Shown: positions 44,472 to 57,446, counted from the stretch's first letter. The stretch: 64,000 nucleotides of DNA from Protula sp. h YS-2021 (GCA_949752745.1 OX457031.1:18467424-18531423), one strand, 5' to 3'. Made by a program: numbers and translations. Notes: generated by a model from the letters alone, not told the origin.

Positions 44472-47400
44472 CGTGTCCACTTGCCTTAATCGTCAAACAA
44501 ACCAATTTATCTTTGTAACTAAGTTTGAAGTGTTAGTTAGTGTCTTCCATTTAGCGACACTCTTCACTTATCCACCGCTGCCATATGTAAACTACGGGAG
44601 TTGCTAAGAGCAATGAAAAGAAATTTCCTTATATGGACAAATTCAAGATGGATTTCCCAACTTTGCAACCTAAACAACTTCAATTATTTCAAAAGGAACT
44701 CATGACAGTCACTTTAACTTGGTGGAATTAATCCACAAAAATAGCACATACAAACTGTTTTTCATTTACTACAAAATGACAATGAAACACCGAAACAAAA
44801 CTTAAAATACAATATGTATCGTAAATATATGAGAATTTCCGGAAGTACGTTTCTAATTGTATTCACAAAGTATGAAGCGGGATAGTCAGTCAGTCAAGGT
44901 GCAGTCTTTTTAGTTCCCGGGTTGAGCGACCATGGCAGTCCTCATCTCCTGCAGTCCAGGGGGGAGGCTCTTTTGCTCTCGCAAAATGTCAATCCCACCC
45001 AGTCTTTGATCGGGCAAACGATTAGTTGATGTAGCAAAAACTAAAAGCCTTAGGGTTAGACGTAAAAAATGTCAGCAATATTACGACACTCTATATGGAG
45101 CAGATATAAAAAAATACGGACATTAAATTGAACACTGGTAATGTTAAATAGAGTAACAGTAAAAGGTTTGTGTTCTGCCCCCGAATTTGTTAAACCTATT
45201 CGCCGAACTCATCTTCACAGGTAGAGAAACGAACACTGATGGCAATTGGAGGACAAAAAAACTACAAATCTAAGATACGGAGATGATAGTGCTAGAGCAG
45301 CAGAATCGCAACACTAACTCCAAAGGATAGTGCACAAAATCTGCAACCAAACACAAAGGAAATAAAAAAATGTTTACTCATTTTGCGAGCACACCAAAGC
45401 AGAATTTTTTGTTTGTTTGCTTGTTTTTGTTTGTTTGTTTGTTTCTTTTTTGTTTTTTTTTTTTTTTTTTTGCTTGCAGTAGTTAATATCGCTGAGCTGG
45501 CCACTTTCGAGCACAGCTTGAAACTCTCAATGCTGGATAGCAAATGGAAAAGAAAATGTTTTTCGCACCCATTTTACTGTTGACACTATTTTGATTACAT
45601 AGTAATGGAAGCAATATTGTCATATCGTGCGCATTAATTCCGTGGTTAGATTAGGAATCTAAAACTTAAGAATTAAATGCTTTGCACAATATAACAAACT
45701 TAATTGTACTTTGATGGTTGAACAAGATATCGGCGAATTACGAATTACGAAAAGCACGCATGCTTTATCGGGTGAGTTCCGGCGCAAGAAAGAAACCAAA
45801 TTATAATGGTTATTTACCATGACTTCTTTTACTTCTTAAAAGCAGAACTTTATAAACCAATTGGAAACTGACAACATCCAAACCCAAAAATATTCTATTC
45901 ACAAAGCAGAAGATACGCAACCGCTGAAGGACCCTTGAAGAGAAGCATTTCTTCATTCTGAAGGAAAGCTGTGCCATATGTGAAACTAAATAGTTGTTGA
46001 CCTCACAATTTGCCAAACTTCAGAGAAAATTGTTTTGACACACGACTAGTGCACCAAAAAGGAAACCGCGACTAACCAAGGAGCCTTGACCAATAAATGA
46101 ATATTTTTTCTTCAAAGATATTATGACGAAGACGGATCAAGGAGGAGGTACAATACAGGTTTCACTGACAGATCAACACATCGATGATCGCTATCACTGC
46201 CATATCTGAACAAGGTGATATGTATGACGGAAGATGGCAATGGTGGACCATAAACGGTGAGGAACGATTGGATGAGAAGTCTCTTTTGCACCCAACCCGT
46301 TTCAACAACTTCTATAACCCAAAAGAATACGATATTGAGATGACAAGCGATAAGACAAACAAGCACATAAAATAATCAGCTTAGACGAGACAACAAAAGA
46401 CACCACAATAAGACTTATTTCAATAAATAGGACACAATGCAACCCGAGATTAATTATACTTGAAAATACAAGTTGCTTAGACTATTCTAACTTCTAAAAC
46501 ATAGATATGGACTTTCTATTGTTTTTTCTATTATCATCCCTTTTAGCTACCAACATGAAATTAAAAAAAAACACACGCTTGACAGTTGCGTCCTTGTGAA
46601 AATGTAAAACAACACTTAAATATTCCCAAAAGAAAAATGGCTGTCGTGGCGGCTGTTACATTAGAATTGGCAATGACTCTAACTAGATTAGTTTGGACAA
46701 ATTCCAAATCTACTAACATAATTTGATAAAACGTCATTTCTATGCGTGACCAATACAATAATGTCTTATGTTGAGTTCTAATTAAAAGGAGCGCACAATA
46801 TCTTTATCCTTTAAATGGAAATCTAGAAATCTAAACCAGAAGCTATCGAATCGTTGCGGACTATGTACCAGGGCAGAGATTGGTCTAGTATTCCGTACTC
46901 ACTGCCTGAATACACAGGTTTGTTAATATAAACATAAGAATAGGCAATTAATAGATCTACAAAAATTGTCTACATGTCTCCTTCTAATGCGACTTTGAAG
47001 ATCGGAGAAACGCCCACTCTTAAAATCTTGAGCTACATAAACTTATTGAGACGAGAGAGATGAATGACAAAACGCCCTTTTTATCTGTACATGACATATG
47101 CAAATATCCCTGAAAGTCCATTGTAATAATTCCATCGCCTTTTGCGATTCTAGCTCTATTTTTTACCGACAACAATATGCCCAAAATCAATATAGTTATT
47201 GAAAAAAATGGGCTGTAATTTTCAACCCTTTTTTGTACATACTAAGTACACATTTCATACCCTTTTTATATGTTGCTTGGTATAAAATGAATTTTCTTAC
47301 AGGGTGTTTTGTTTTAGCTTCTCACGTTAAGTTTGCTTTGCTAATTTTTTTTCAATATTTTGATTTTATATGTAAAAATACCAACTATACATAGCATTTC

Positions 47401-49289
47401 TTTATAATATTAGAAAATTTTTACAGCCTCAAAGTCATAATATGAATTGGCGTGTTAGTTTTAATTGTAGCATAATCGCTACCTTTGAGTTACCGTGTGG
47501 ATGTATTTGACTAGTTCAATTACCGTCAGTTTTCATGCTTTTTCTTACCAGCAAATTTATAAGCAATGCTCTAACCATTTTCTCTAAAGTTAAGTCTATG
47601 TTAAATTTAAGTTTTGAAAAAAATAACGCAGGGATATTTTTATAGTGTAATGTCGAACTGGTTGTGAATTAGCAAATATTCTAGAGCAAGTCTATGCGCT
47701 AAAATAAATCCTGCCTGACAAATTGCGACAAAGTGAATATTACGAATAGTTTAAAATTTTGACTATATATAACCTGATGTTTTATTTTGAGAAGCACTGT
47801 TAATTACTCAACGACATATTATAGGATATTATGCAACCGTAGGCAACACTTTTCTAAATAACGTTTCATAACATATTAATTAAACAAATGCAGCATAGTT
47901 TCCTTTAAATCCTGCCTTAGATTGATAGAAATATGAGGCACTCTTCGCAACAAGCGGTTTTGAAGAACTCTAAATGTGGAATGAATATTATCTTTCTTTA
48001 AGATTTATTGGGCATTGCAGCTTTATTCTGTTCCATGGAGAATTGCAAGAACAAATAAATATAACAATATAACTTGAATGCGACTCGTTAAGTTTGAGAC
48101 TGACATGTATAATTCAGCATTCGTTCTTCGTAATATTTTGAGCTTAAGTTTCTTCTGCCCATAACAGTGTTTTTTTTACAATAGAAACACCTGTGTATTA
48201 CAGTACTTATATCACAAAGAAGCTGTTGTTCATTAAAATGTCGTTAAATTTAGTCCGGTCTCGCTGCCGAAGTTGCTTGACCTCTTCTGTATTTAAAAGT
48301 CACCGAGATCTTCACAGCCATTTTTAAGATGACTGCTCCACTTTCAATATTTTGTAAAGTAATTGTAGACGTACAAAAAGTAAATGCTTTTAAAATGCGT
48401 TCTTGAACACCATCTCTACACCTACCACTCATGTAGCACATCCCCCATCTGGAGCTAAAATCACAAAAGATAATTAATTTTAATACATATAAAGGGCTCA
48501 AACTAACTAACTATTCGTCAAAAACTTTGTATGCGGCACTTTTAAGCTTGATGTCGGCTGTCAAATGTATAAAGGATTACAAATCACTGTTTTTTCATCA
48601 TCCTGACGTATGGAAATTCTATTCGACATTTGCAACAATGTAAAGTTGTCCTCATCAATTTTCTTGTAATTTGATTGTTTCATAGGATGTTGTTTATGCA
48701 TAAACCTATTCCATATTGCGGATATGGAAACAAGACGGGTTGTAAGTTAAACTGGAAATGTATAAGATAAAGTAATTTGCACTGATGGGCATCCTGTTTA
48801 ACTGAAGAATATGCTTTTCTTGTCTAATATTCGTGTTTTTGCTTATATGTGTAACTTATTATTTGAATTATGCACCTATTTCCACATTTGGACCTATTTG
48901 CAAGAGAAATGTTATTCATTGTGTGAAAATCAATTATAATAGATTTTGATTAAAGAGATCAACCTGTTTGGCACTGTGGGAACTTTCAGAGGCATTCGTC
49001 GTGGGTAGCTGGAAAACTCTTGTTACTGTTGCAGGATTCACAGATTTTTATAAGCTGTCGATACTACTGATTAGAAACTTAATTAAACTTCCATGCTGTC
49101 CAAGATGTGTAAAACGATTAGTCGAAAATCAAATCCTCCCAAATACTTTGTTCAAAGTTGGAGTCATGCTTTTATCTATTGCATGGTATTTGATGCGTTG
49201 AAGTTTATTGTTCATTTTGCACATGGAAGATATTTGCCATATTTCAATTCTTCCTGAAGTTATTTAAAATAAAGATCATTTAAATAAGA
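44472..49289. other. Intergenic sequence
   Basis: About 4.8 kb upstream of the minus-strand gene. Short open frames at 46184-46375 and 48968-49201 have no family features and no convincing splice partners. 45421-45470 is a TTTG/poly-T tract. No core promoter element was recognised. Confidence 0.5.
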
Positions 49290-49447
49290 AGCGAGAGAGA
49301 CAAGCAATGCTAACATTTCGGGTGTCTTTATTCAAACCTCCTCAAAAATGGCGATAATGTGGTCATGTGATATTTGTCGGTTTGCGGTTATTCACATTAA
49401 GTTACAAATGATGATCAATACCAAACACAAATAATAAATACCAAACA
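49290..49447 (-). repeat. 3' LTR of the gypsy element
   Basis: About 158 bp, beginning TGTTTGGTATTTATT on the minus strand right after a polypurine tract GAAAGGGGGAGA, and ending CTCTCTCGC. Near identical to 56072-56229 over at least 149 bp. Confidence 0.85.
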
Positions 49448-50302
49448 TCTCCCCCTTTCAGAAAATGCCCTTTTCACCTTCCCTTTTTCAAAACTGCCCG
49501 TACCCTTAAATTTTATGAGCGATAATACAGTGTTCTTCAGTTATTAATACTATTTACATAATTATGAGTTTAAACTATATCCAATAGCAAGTTAAACATA
49601 TATTCACATTAATTCATCAATTTATCCTTCAGTTAATTAGTTCTATTCGGACGTTTTTTAATGAAATCTCTTTCATTCTATCCAGCTCACGTGTACTCAC
49701 AGAAAACAGAACTCGCGGTAATGGATGTAAGAATACACTAGGACAAATTTATTTATTTTCAGTATTTACATGAAAAGTTTAACTTAGGTGATATAATTTA
49801 CAAAATTAACTATAAGAAATATAAAATGAAATACCTTTTTGCGATATTTATGTGACTTTAAATCTAAAAATTTTCGAACTATTTTCCCATATGTAAAAAG
49901 TACATTAATGCTGATCTCTGATTTGTCAAAATTAAATGGAATGTCATGCGATTTATTTTATAACCAATCACAAACCTTTTTAGGACGATTCTTCAATCGG
50001 TCTATCATTTTACATTGGAATTCTATTATGCTTTCTCTTCAACCATCTGACGCAAAATGAATTACGACACATTAACTCCAACATTTGTATGGCAAGTTCA
50101 GCATAGAATTTTCTTTTAAAAAATTGTAAATATATATTTACAAAATCTTTTTTTATTACAGAAGACAAGAGAACTATAGAGAATTAAAAAAATAAATACA
50201 ATAGCAATTATTAAACACTTCAATGATAATGATATACGAACGAAATGCCCAGGGACCGTATCAATAAAATATATACATATATACTTTTGGATGCTCAGTG
50301 TT

Positions 50303-51905
50303 TTACAGATCTAACTTTTTAGGTTGTCGGATGGTTCTTGTTGACCTTTTTACATTTTGAACTATACTTGGTTTTATTGGATTTACAGCTGCGGGCAAGA
50401 CAGACGATTTCATTTGCACAATTGTTTGTTGGGGATTTGGACATGTAATTGCAACACTTTTCTTTTCAGGTTTCTGAATGACAGGGGAGGAAGTTGCATT
50501 GAAATTTTGCATACGTCTGTCAAGGAATTCATTCCATAACTGGTCATTAAAAATTCTGCTTTGTTCTTGGCTAGGTTTCATTTCAGGACTGGAATGCATC
50601 GTTCTCAGATGTTTCGTGTTGCGGCGGAGCTGTTTACCATTAGGTGTTTTCACCAAATACGATCTCGGAAAATTATATTTTTGAACTATTGTTGCAGGTT
50701 TCCAAATCTTTTCTTTTTCAGTTTTCACACGCACAGATTGTCCAGTTTGAAAAGTTGTTGATTCTGTCGCACCATGTTTTCTGTTGAACTGTTTGGTCAT
50801 ATTTTGTTTGTATTTTAGGTCACGTTCGCGAACCTGTTGATGAAGAGAGTTCACTGGATTTAAATTCTCTTTCAGGGTAGTGATCACTTCCAAAAAGAAA
50901 TTCAGCAGGTGATTTTCCTATTGCTGTGTGAGGAGTATTCCTATGTAGCATCAACGCTACAAACGGATCACTCTGTTTCAAGCATTGTTTTGCAATTTTC
51001 ACGGCAGACTCTGCTTCACCATTACTCTGGCTAAAGTGAGGACTGCTCACAGAGTGTACAAAGTTATACTGTTGTGAAAATTCAGTGAATTCTTTGGATA
51101 CGAACTGTCGTGCACCATCACTCCTCACTTCCTTGGGTATACCATGCCTTGAAAATAGCGATTTCAGCTTCATAACCACAGTTCTGCTTGTCATGTCAGG
51201 TAAGTATATGACTTCAATGTACCTGCTGTAGTAATCGACAGTCAGTAGATAGTTACTCTTATCCAGTTCAAACACATCTATTCCCAATTTCTGCCAGGGT
51301 CCATCTGGTAGGGTGGTAGGGATAAGCTTCTCATGGCGTTTTGATGGTTTGATTTCTTCACAGAACTTGCACTCACTGCACACTTGCTGTATATGTCGGT
51401 TTATCGTTGGCCACCACACGCTTTGTGTAGCAAGTTCTTTGGATTTGACAATGCCTTGATGACCTCCATGAAGTTTCTTCAAGACATCATTTCGCATGCC
51501 CTGTGGCACAACTATTCTATCCAGGAAAGTAAGTATTCCGTCGATGACTGTGAATGACGACCGGCTTGCAAAGTACCATTTTACTGATTCAGGAACGTCC
51601 TTCTGGTGCTCCGGCCAGCCATTAAGCATGTAGGAAATTACCAAAGCGACATCTGGATCCTTAGCACTTTCGACCATGATCTCTTTGAGTTTCTGGTCAG
51701 TCACTGGCCACACATCTGCAACAGATTCAACATGTTCTTTCACGAGTTCAGCCATCTCAGTCTCTCCAACATCTTGTGGAATTAAATTTCTGCTGACGGT
51801 ATGAGCAACTATCAAGTCTTTCCCGGCTATGTGTTCAGCAACACAGTTGAATCTCATCAACCTCATCAAAAGGTGCTGTATTCTGATCGAAGTCTTGTCT
51901 AGGTC
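50303..51905 (-). pseudogene. Gypsy integrase and C-terminal tail
   Basis: From 51869 the frame gives the HHCC finger (KKLHGGHQGIVKSKELATQS, then VCSECKFCEE) and the DDE core: IDVFELDKSNYLLTVDYYSR, VRSDGARQF and, 35 residues on, SNGEAE, so D, D and E are all present. It ends in SPAEFLFG. After a frameshift near 50880 the frame 50893-50303 gives the basic C-terminal domain (GQSVRVKTEK, IVQKYNFPRSYLVKTPNGKQ). Upstream, near 51905, a one-base loss separates it from RNase H. Confidence 0.9.
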
Positions 51906-52027
51906 TTGTTATATATGAGTGGAACAAGCGGCTTATGGTCGGTGAGAAGTTTGAAATCGGGAAGACCTACAAGGTAATGTGAAAACTTCTCACAAGCCCG
52001 CACGAGTGCCAAACACTCTTTGTCGAT
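51906..52027 (-). pseudogene. Gypsy RNase H, distal half
   Basis: Minus strand from the LINE junction reads [20 protein letters not shown], then [23 protein letters not shown] is the hallmark of gypsy RNase H. It continues the protein cut at 53798 on the other side of the LINE. Confidence 0.88.
52015..52027. repeat. Target-site duplication of the LINE, left copy
   Basis: ACTCTTTGTCGAT, identical to 53785-53797. The sequence belongs to the gypsy RNase H. Confidence 0.93.
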
Positions 52028-53784
52028 AAAGAGTAATAATAAAGAAAAAACAATGCTTATCTGGTTGGGGCCTTGGAAGAAAAAGGGAAGTATACTTGGG
52101 TTACAAGTATCCCAGTCATGTTTTAATATGCTAGGTGTCTCCCTAGGCTATAATAGCAGTAAATGCAATGAAATAAATATTGGTGAAAAAATAAACAAAA
52201 TGAAAAACAAATACCAAGTCTGGTCCAATAGAGATCTATCATTAATAGGCAAAATTCTCATTAGCAAATCCTTGGGAATATCAAACTTGATTTATTCACT
52301 CTCGAACGTCACGTGCTCCAACTCTGATTTAGAGCGAGCTCAGTATGAAACGAACATGTTTCTATGGAATTACACGAAAGCTAAAGTGAAACATAGCACT
52401 CTTATTAGTGAGTACTCCAAAGGGGGTTTAAAAGCAATCGACTTTAAGTCGCAAGATAAAGCACTAAAATTGGCATGGATTCCACGAATCTTAAAAAATA
52501 ATAAATGGTGTGAAATACTGCGCTTCTATGCAGCCAGGCTTGGTGGGTTTAGTTATCTGCTAAGGTGTAATTTTGACGTCAGCAAGTTGGCATATATACC
52601 AGCCTTCTACAAAGAAATTTTAAAAAATTTTCGTGAAGTGTTTCTAACAAGCAAAGATTCAGCACAAATTCTGTGGAACAATAAAAATATATTAATAAAC
52701 AACAAGCAAATATTTTATAAAAGCTGGTTTGATAAAGGCATCCATCTTGCAAAGGACTTACAGGATGCAAACGGTAACTGGTTAACTGTGAAACATTTTA
52801 ATGAAATATATAACTTAAAGGTAAACTTTTTAACTTTCCATGCAGTTAAATCCGCAATCAAATTACGAGTTGATGTCGATGCCCGTATCGCGTTCAATAA
52901 TTTCGTGTTTGAGACTGGTCAAAATCTTTTGTACATCTCGAATGCCAAGTCAAAACTCTTTTATAATGAGTTGATAAAAAGGGTGGAAAAAGACCCTACC
53001 AGTCACGGCTTCTGGGCAAATGCTGGTTTTGACACAAATGCCGTATATAAAAGCACTGCTCTTATGAAAGCGTCCTGCAGAAGCAGTAAACTTGTAGCGT
53101 TTCACTATAAAATAATCCAAAACACTGTAGCGCATAACGTAAACCTGAAAAAATGGGGCATAAGACAGACCAACAAGTGCAAATATTGTTTAACTGAGGA
53201 CGACTTGTTTCACACCTTTCTTAACTGCCCAAACACTATTAAAATTATAAAAACCTCGTTCAGAAATTTGGGAATTAATTACTTCAACGCTGAAGAGTTT
53301 CTGATAGGCTCCCCCGATAAAGCAAAAAATCATATCCTTCTCCTAATAAAGTATCTTATTTGGAAAGCTCGGTTCTATGACTACCAATTTCAACACTCAA
53401 TTCTATTGAAAGAAATCCAGACGCACATAGAAGTAGACAAAAAGACCCTTTCGAGTTCGAATTTTGAACTAAAGTGGAAAGGATGGCATCATCCATTTAA
53501 CATTTAAATGCTTCAGAGCAGGTCCTCTTCCTTAGGATAATACCAAAGCAACTCACTTACTCCCTTCATCTTTCGTTCTTTTGTGCTGTACTGTACATGT
53601 CCCGTCTCTTGTTGTATTTAATTGTTTGTCTCTGTAAACAAGTTGTTCTGTAACGTCCTGTCTTATTTATGTACGAGTGACAAAATCCTGGGAAAAGGCC
53701 TGCGTGCCAGCTGTGAATAATACACAAGTTGTTGAAAGTATCATGAGAAATCAGGAACAAAAAATAAAAAAGACAACAAAAAAA
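52028..53784 (+). mobile_element. 5'-truncated LINE (Tx1/L1-type) inserted in the gypsy element
   Basis: Open from the junction to the stop at 53507: the thumb and C-terminal part of an ORF2 protein (WSNRDLSLIGKILISKSLGI, MFLWNYTKAK, EYSKGGLKAIDFKSQDKALK, LAWIPRIL), followed by the C-terminal zinc-finger motif CKYCLTEDDLFHTFLNCPN (C-x2-C-x7-H-x4-C) and LIKYLIWKARFY. A 3' UTR ends in an A-rich tail AAAATAAAAAAGACAAC plus A-run. The 13-bp direct repeats at both ends prove target-primed insertion. The catalytic RT core and endonuclease are missing through 5' truncation; the remaining frame is undamaged, so insertion is recent. Confidence 0.93.
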
Positions 53785-53797
53785 ACTCTTTGTCGAT
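53785..53797. repeat. Target-site duplication of the LINE, right copy
   Basis: ACTCTTTGTCGAT, following the A-rich LINE tail; matches 52015-52027. Confidence 0.93.
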
Positions 53798-55072
53798 CTG
53801 AGCCCATTGCCTCTCACTTGGTGTCAGTGATATCGAAGCATATGCTATCGGTCTCATCTTCCCATCAAAACTTTGCATCAAGCAGCCACCAACGCCATAG
53901 GAACTGGCATCCGCTGATACAAACGTTCGCTTGGTCATGTCATAGTGCGCCAAAACGATGTTTGATGACAAAATTGCCTTCACTTCTTTGAAGGCCTTCT
54001 GTTGTTCAGCACCCAACAGGAAAGCGTTTTCCTGCTTCAGCAGCTCCAGCATCGTTGCCATCGTTTGCGATAAGTTTGGCACATACCTGCCTAGGTAGTT
54101 TACCATCCCAAGAAAACGTCGGAGCTCACCAACATTCTCGGGCGTCTTGATTGTGCAAATAGCTTCTACCTTTATGGGATCTGGCTTCATCCCTTCTTCT
54201 GTAAACACTTGCCCTTGGTATGTCACTTTTTTCATCCTGAACTTGCATTTGGATTTGTTCAGTTTTAAACCCACCATGCGAATTCTATCAATCACCTGAT
54301 TGAGTATATCATCATGTGTGCCGACGTGTCGCGCGTAGATCAGCATGTCATCAACATCAACGAACACGCCATCGATATCTTCTACAAGCTGTTTCAATGT
54401 TCGCTGAAAGATTTCTGTGCTAGAGTTCAATCCATATGGTAGTCTATTAAAGAAATACCGCCCAAATGGAGTTATGAACGTTGTAAAGTGACGATCATCC
54501 TCATGTAGTGGCAACTGCCTGAGCGATTGAGAGCAATCAAGTGTTCTAAAGACTTAACATCCCGATAACTTTGACGCAATTTCGTCAACTATCGGTATGA
54601 CAAAACGTTCGCGCTGCACGGATTGATTCAATTTCTTTAAGTCAACACAAATAAGTACTTTTCCAGTTTTCTTTAACACTGGAACCATCGGTGCACACAA
54701 TTCTGTAGGCTCTGTAACTGGAGAAATGATATTATTTGCAACGATTCTGTCAAGTTCTTCTTTCACTGGCTTTAGCAATGGCTCGGAAACACGTCTCGAG
54801 CTCACAATGTTGTACGGACTGGACTTTGGCTTCAGCTTGATTCTGATAGTCTCACACTTCGTGAGTCCGAAATCACCAAAAACATCATCACTAACCTCTT
54901 CTATTCGTTGCACAAATTCCATAGAACTTGCAGCTCCTCTACTCAGCAGACAGTTTCGCATGCTGCTTTGCAAGACACACACGGGAAATGTGTATTCTTT
55001 TCCCCGATGAAGTACTTCAGCTTCTCTCTCGTTTTGATTTCTCCACCTGGATTGGTGAGAGCTGATGTGCAT
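53798..55072 (-). pseudogene. Gypsy reverse transcriptase and proximal RNase H
   Basis: 55072-54554 contains the RT N-terminal motifs (SSPYNIVSSRRVSEPLLKPV, APMVPVLKKTGKVLICVDLK, LNQSVQRERFVIP) and stops at TAA 54556-54554; the same frame then resumes with TLDCSQSLRQLPLHEDDRHF, TTFITPFGRYFFNRLPYGL, the catalytic VDVDDMLIYA, and RRFLGMVNYLGRYVPNL. RNase H starts with TFVSADASSYGVGGCLMQ and is cut at IDKEF by the LINE. One nonsense codon is the only break inside RT. Confidence 0.92.
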
Positions 55073-55094
55073 GGTTGCAGCGTCGGTCTTGGAA

Positions 55095-55437
55095 TCATTC
55101 GTTTATAAACGTCTTCTGAAATGCAATTATGTCAGCGCCTGTGTCAAGCTTGAATAAAAACTTTACATCTTTGTTGAGCAACTCAGTTCTCCATGGCTGA
55201 GTATCTTCACATTCTACTGAACCCAGGAAAAATGTTTCGGAGACTTCATCCTGTTCTTCAACTTCTGAAACAGATTTCTTCTTTCTGCATGCTCGCTCGT
55301 AGTGATTAAGTCGTCTACAAAAGTGGCACTTTTTACAACAAACAGGGCAGGACCTGGGCTTGTGTTGCTTCAAACAGTTACCACACACACGATTTTGTGG
55401 TTTACTTTGAGGTTTATTGCCTGGTTTATTGTTGTAT
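55095..55437 (-). pseudogene. Gypsy zinc knuckle and aspartic protease
   Basis: The frame carries CGNCLKQHKPRSCPVC, then a canonical CCHC knuckle CHFCRRLNHYERAC (C-x2-C-x4-H-x4-C), a linker, and FKLDTGADI, the protease active site (DTG). It is one frame off from gag (+1) and from RT. Confidence 0.88.
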
Positions 55438-56055
55438 TTATGATATGTTTTTTTCTTGCCTGCCTGCTTGTGTTGGCTGGGCTGGTCGTCTCCTTACGAC
55501 ATCCATTGAAGCAACTGGCGTCATGCTTGCCATCTGTTTATTTACCAGCTCAGATGTTCGACACATTTCAATAGCTTCATCAAGCTTAAGATCCTCCTTG
55601 AGTTGTAATTTTTCACTGCAGCATTTGTCAAGGATTCCCACGACCAACCTGTCTCTAATGGTTTCTTGCTTCACTGCAGCAGGGAAGTCGCATGTTTCGG
55701 CCAGCTCGTAGAGTGCTCTTATGAAACATTCCACACTCTCACCTGGCGACTGGGTTCGTTGGTGGAACCTCGCTCTCTCATGGATCTTATTCACCGCCGG
55801 TATGAAATACGAGTCAAACTTGCGCATCACAATATCATAATTGTTCTTGTCTGCTTCGTTGCCAAAATGCAACGTGTTAAAGACTCTCTCCGCCTGTAGA
55901 CCCATAGCAATAATAAGAATTGCCACTTGCACTTCTTGGTCCTCGTCTTTCAGCTTCGTGGCCACATAAAATCTCTGCCAACGCTGTTTCCACTCCGTCC
56001 ATGTCTGTGGTTTTGTAAAATTAAATTTATCCGGCGGATTGAATTTTGGCACCAT
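55438..56055 (-). CDS. Gypsy gag (capsid region)
   Basis: ATG at 56055-56053 in ACAACATGG. Begins MVPKFNPPDKFNFTKPQTWT, then WKQRWQRFYVATKL and, further on, RFHQRTQSPGESVECFIRAL YELAETC, the conserved retrotransposon gag core (RxQxxGESVxxF). Open for 205 codons to a stop just after a run of seven A, where it falls out of frame with the zinc knuckle. Confidence 0.88.
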   Translation of the reverse strand: MVPKFNPPDKFNFTKPQTWTEWKQRWQRFYVATKLKDEDQEVQVAILIIAMGLQAERVFNTLHFGNEADKNNYDIVMRKFDSYFIPAVNKIHERARFHQRTQSPGESVECFIRALYELAETCDFPAAVKQETIRDRLVVGILDKCCSEKLQLKEDLKLDEAIEMCRTSELVNKQMASMTPVASMDVVRRRPAQPTQAGRQEKNIS

Positions 56056-56071
56056 GTTGTGTTTGGTGGTT

Positions 56072-56229
56072 AGCGAGAGAGACAAGCAATGCTAACAGTT
56101 CGGGTGTCTTTATTCAAACCTCCTCAAAAATGGCGATAATGTGGTCATGTGATATTTGGCGGTTCGCGGTTATTCACATTAAGTTACAAATGATGATCAA
56201 TACCCAACACAAATAATAAACACGAAAAA
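56072..56229 (-). repeat. 5' LTR of the gypsy element
   Basis: Partner of 49290-49447. The match is near perfect for 149 bp (56072-56220) and weaker in the outermost nine. The gag ATG follows within 17 bp, leaving almost no leader and no obvious primer-binding site. Confidence 0.82.
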
Positions 56230-57271
56230 GTAAACGTTTAGCTAAAATGTGTCAAACTATTACAGCTGAATTTTAATTGTTGATAGAGTTGCACTTTTCC
56301 TTCTTTATTTACACTTTTCTTCCTCATGTGTGATATATTTTGGAATTGGAGAAACTGTATACATATCAAATGATAAAATTAATATTATTTTAGAAGTGAG
56401 AGCCATAGGCATAACCAACAACCCTTTTTTATCTATTATTTTTTAATTTACTAATCTGGCAAGACTCTAAGCCATCATGTATGCCTCGAAGTAAAATGTA
56501 GTAAATCTCACAGTGGTTTTTAGTTAATATTTCAAAGCCCATGCAAAAGACTTCATATTGATGTCTCTGCAGTTTCTTTTAAAAAGACTTTTCGTACATT
56601 TTTACGATTTCTTATGATGGTACCCTATGGAAGATCAAATTTTTTATCAGATGAAATGGTTGATAACAAACCATCATTTTATTGTTATGAAAAAAGATTC
56701 TGCAAAGATTAATATGCCTTGTTCATTTTTGTAATAAGGCATTGCGATTTATTTTACCATATTTTATGTATTGCAATAGATGTGACAGCACTAGATTGAT
56801 TAAAAAGAAAGCATTTCGATTCAACACTTAAACAATGCTATTTTTGTACAAGATACATCTAAAAGCACACGTATATTGATGTCAGACCTCACTTTTCAAT
56901 TTTCCCATTCACAATAGATTTTAATTGCGAAGCCATATAATTTTCTTGTTTTGCTGTGTGTCGATATGTAACTGTCAGTTCTTTACTGACATGGTTGTTC
57001 TTTTCTTTCTCAAGTGCAGGACATTTTTTACATATTTCTAATTTAGCAGTATATGATGAACAAATAATTTATAATTTTGAATCTGAAATAATAGTAATAA
57101 TAAAGTGAAATTGTTTAAGAGTTGCTTGCTCTCCACACTCTTCACACTATCACTTTTGTGCTCAATCTACGATTAAAACAGCAGTGAGCTTTGTTTCATA
57201 ACGATCCTGCCGATAGCTAATCCATCCAATCGAAACGGTTATCGAAAAGTGAAACTTGTTGCAGAAACGAC
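56230..57271. other. Intergenic sequence, presumably including the promoter of the next gene
   Basis: AT-rich, with no gene or core promoter recognised. Confidence 0.5.
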
Positions 57272-57446
57272 ATGGGGCATAAGAGGAAGAAAGAAAATAA
57301 TTCGGAAAATTCGAAGGGAAAGCAAAATTTACAAAGGCATCAAAGGATAAAACAGAGTAAACAAGCGTTTGTCGAGCGTAACCAGCATCAGTTAAAGACA
57401 AGACAGTCTCCTGGAATGGGGTACTTGCTGCTTGTTTTTGGCCTTG
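57272..57446 (+). CDS. Exon 1 of the putative small membrane protein
   Basis: 58 codons plus one base; strongly basic N-terminus, then start of the hydrophobic segment. Donor GTAAGT. Confidence 0.6.

Larger units (their letters stand above)
49290..56229 (-). mobile_element. Ty3/gypsy LTR retrotransposon, degenerate, with nested LINE
   Basis: The 6.9-kb element lies on the minus strand: short LTR (56229-56072), gag, zinc knuckle and aspartic protease, RT, RNase H, integrase, polypurine tract, LTR (49447-49290). The domain order RT-RNase H-integrase defines Ty3/gypsy. The two LTRs differ at few positions, indicating fairly recent insertion, yet the coding part has a nonsense codon in RT (54556-54554), frameshifts near 55440, 55090, 51905 and 50880, and a LINE in RNase H. 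No clear target duplication outside the LTRs was found. Confidence 0.92.

Noticed and set aside
46184..46375. Small plus-strand gene (63 codons, acidic and Trp-rich)
   Set aside because: Composition is protein-like, but no family, start context or splice partners were found; too short to call.
55430..55460. Programmed -1 frameshift at the in-frame A-AAA-AAC heptamer at the gag end
   Set aside because: The heptamer is in the right register, but the zinc-knuckle frame is +1 relative to gag; a -1 shift leads to a different frame that stops. A simple indel in the A-run is likelier.
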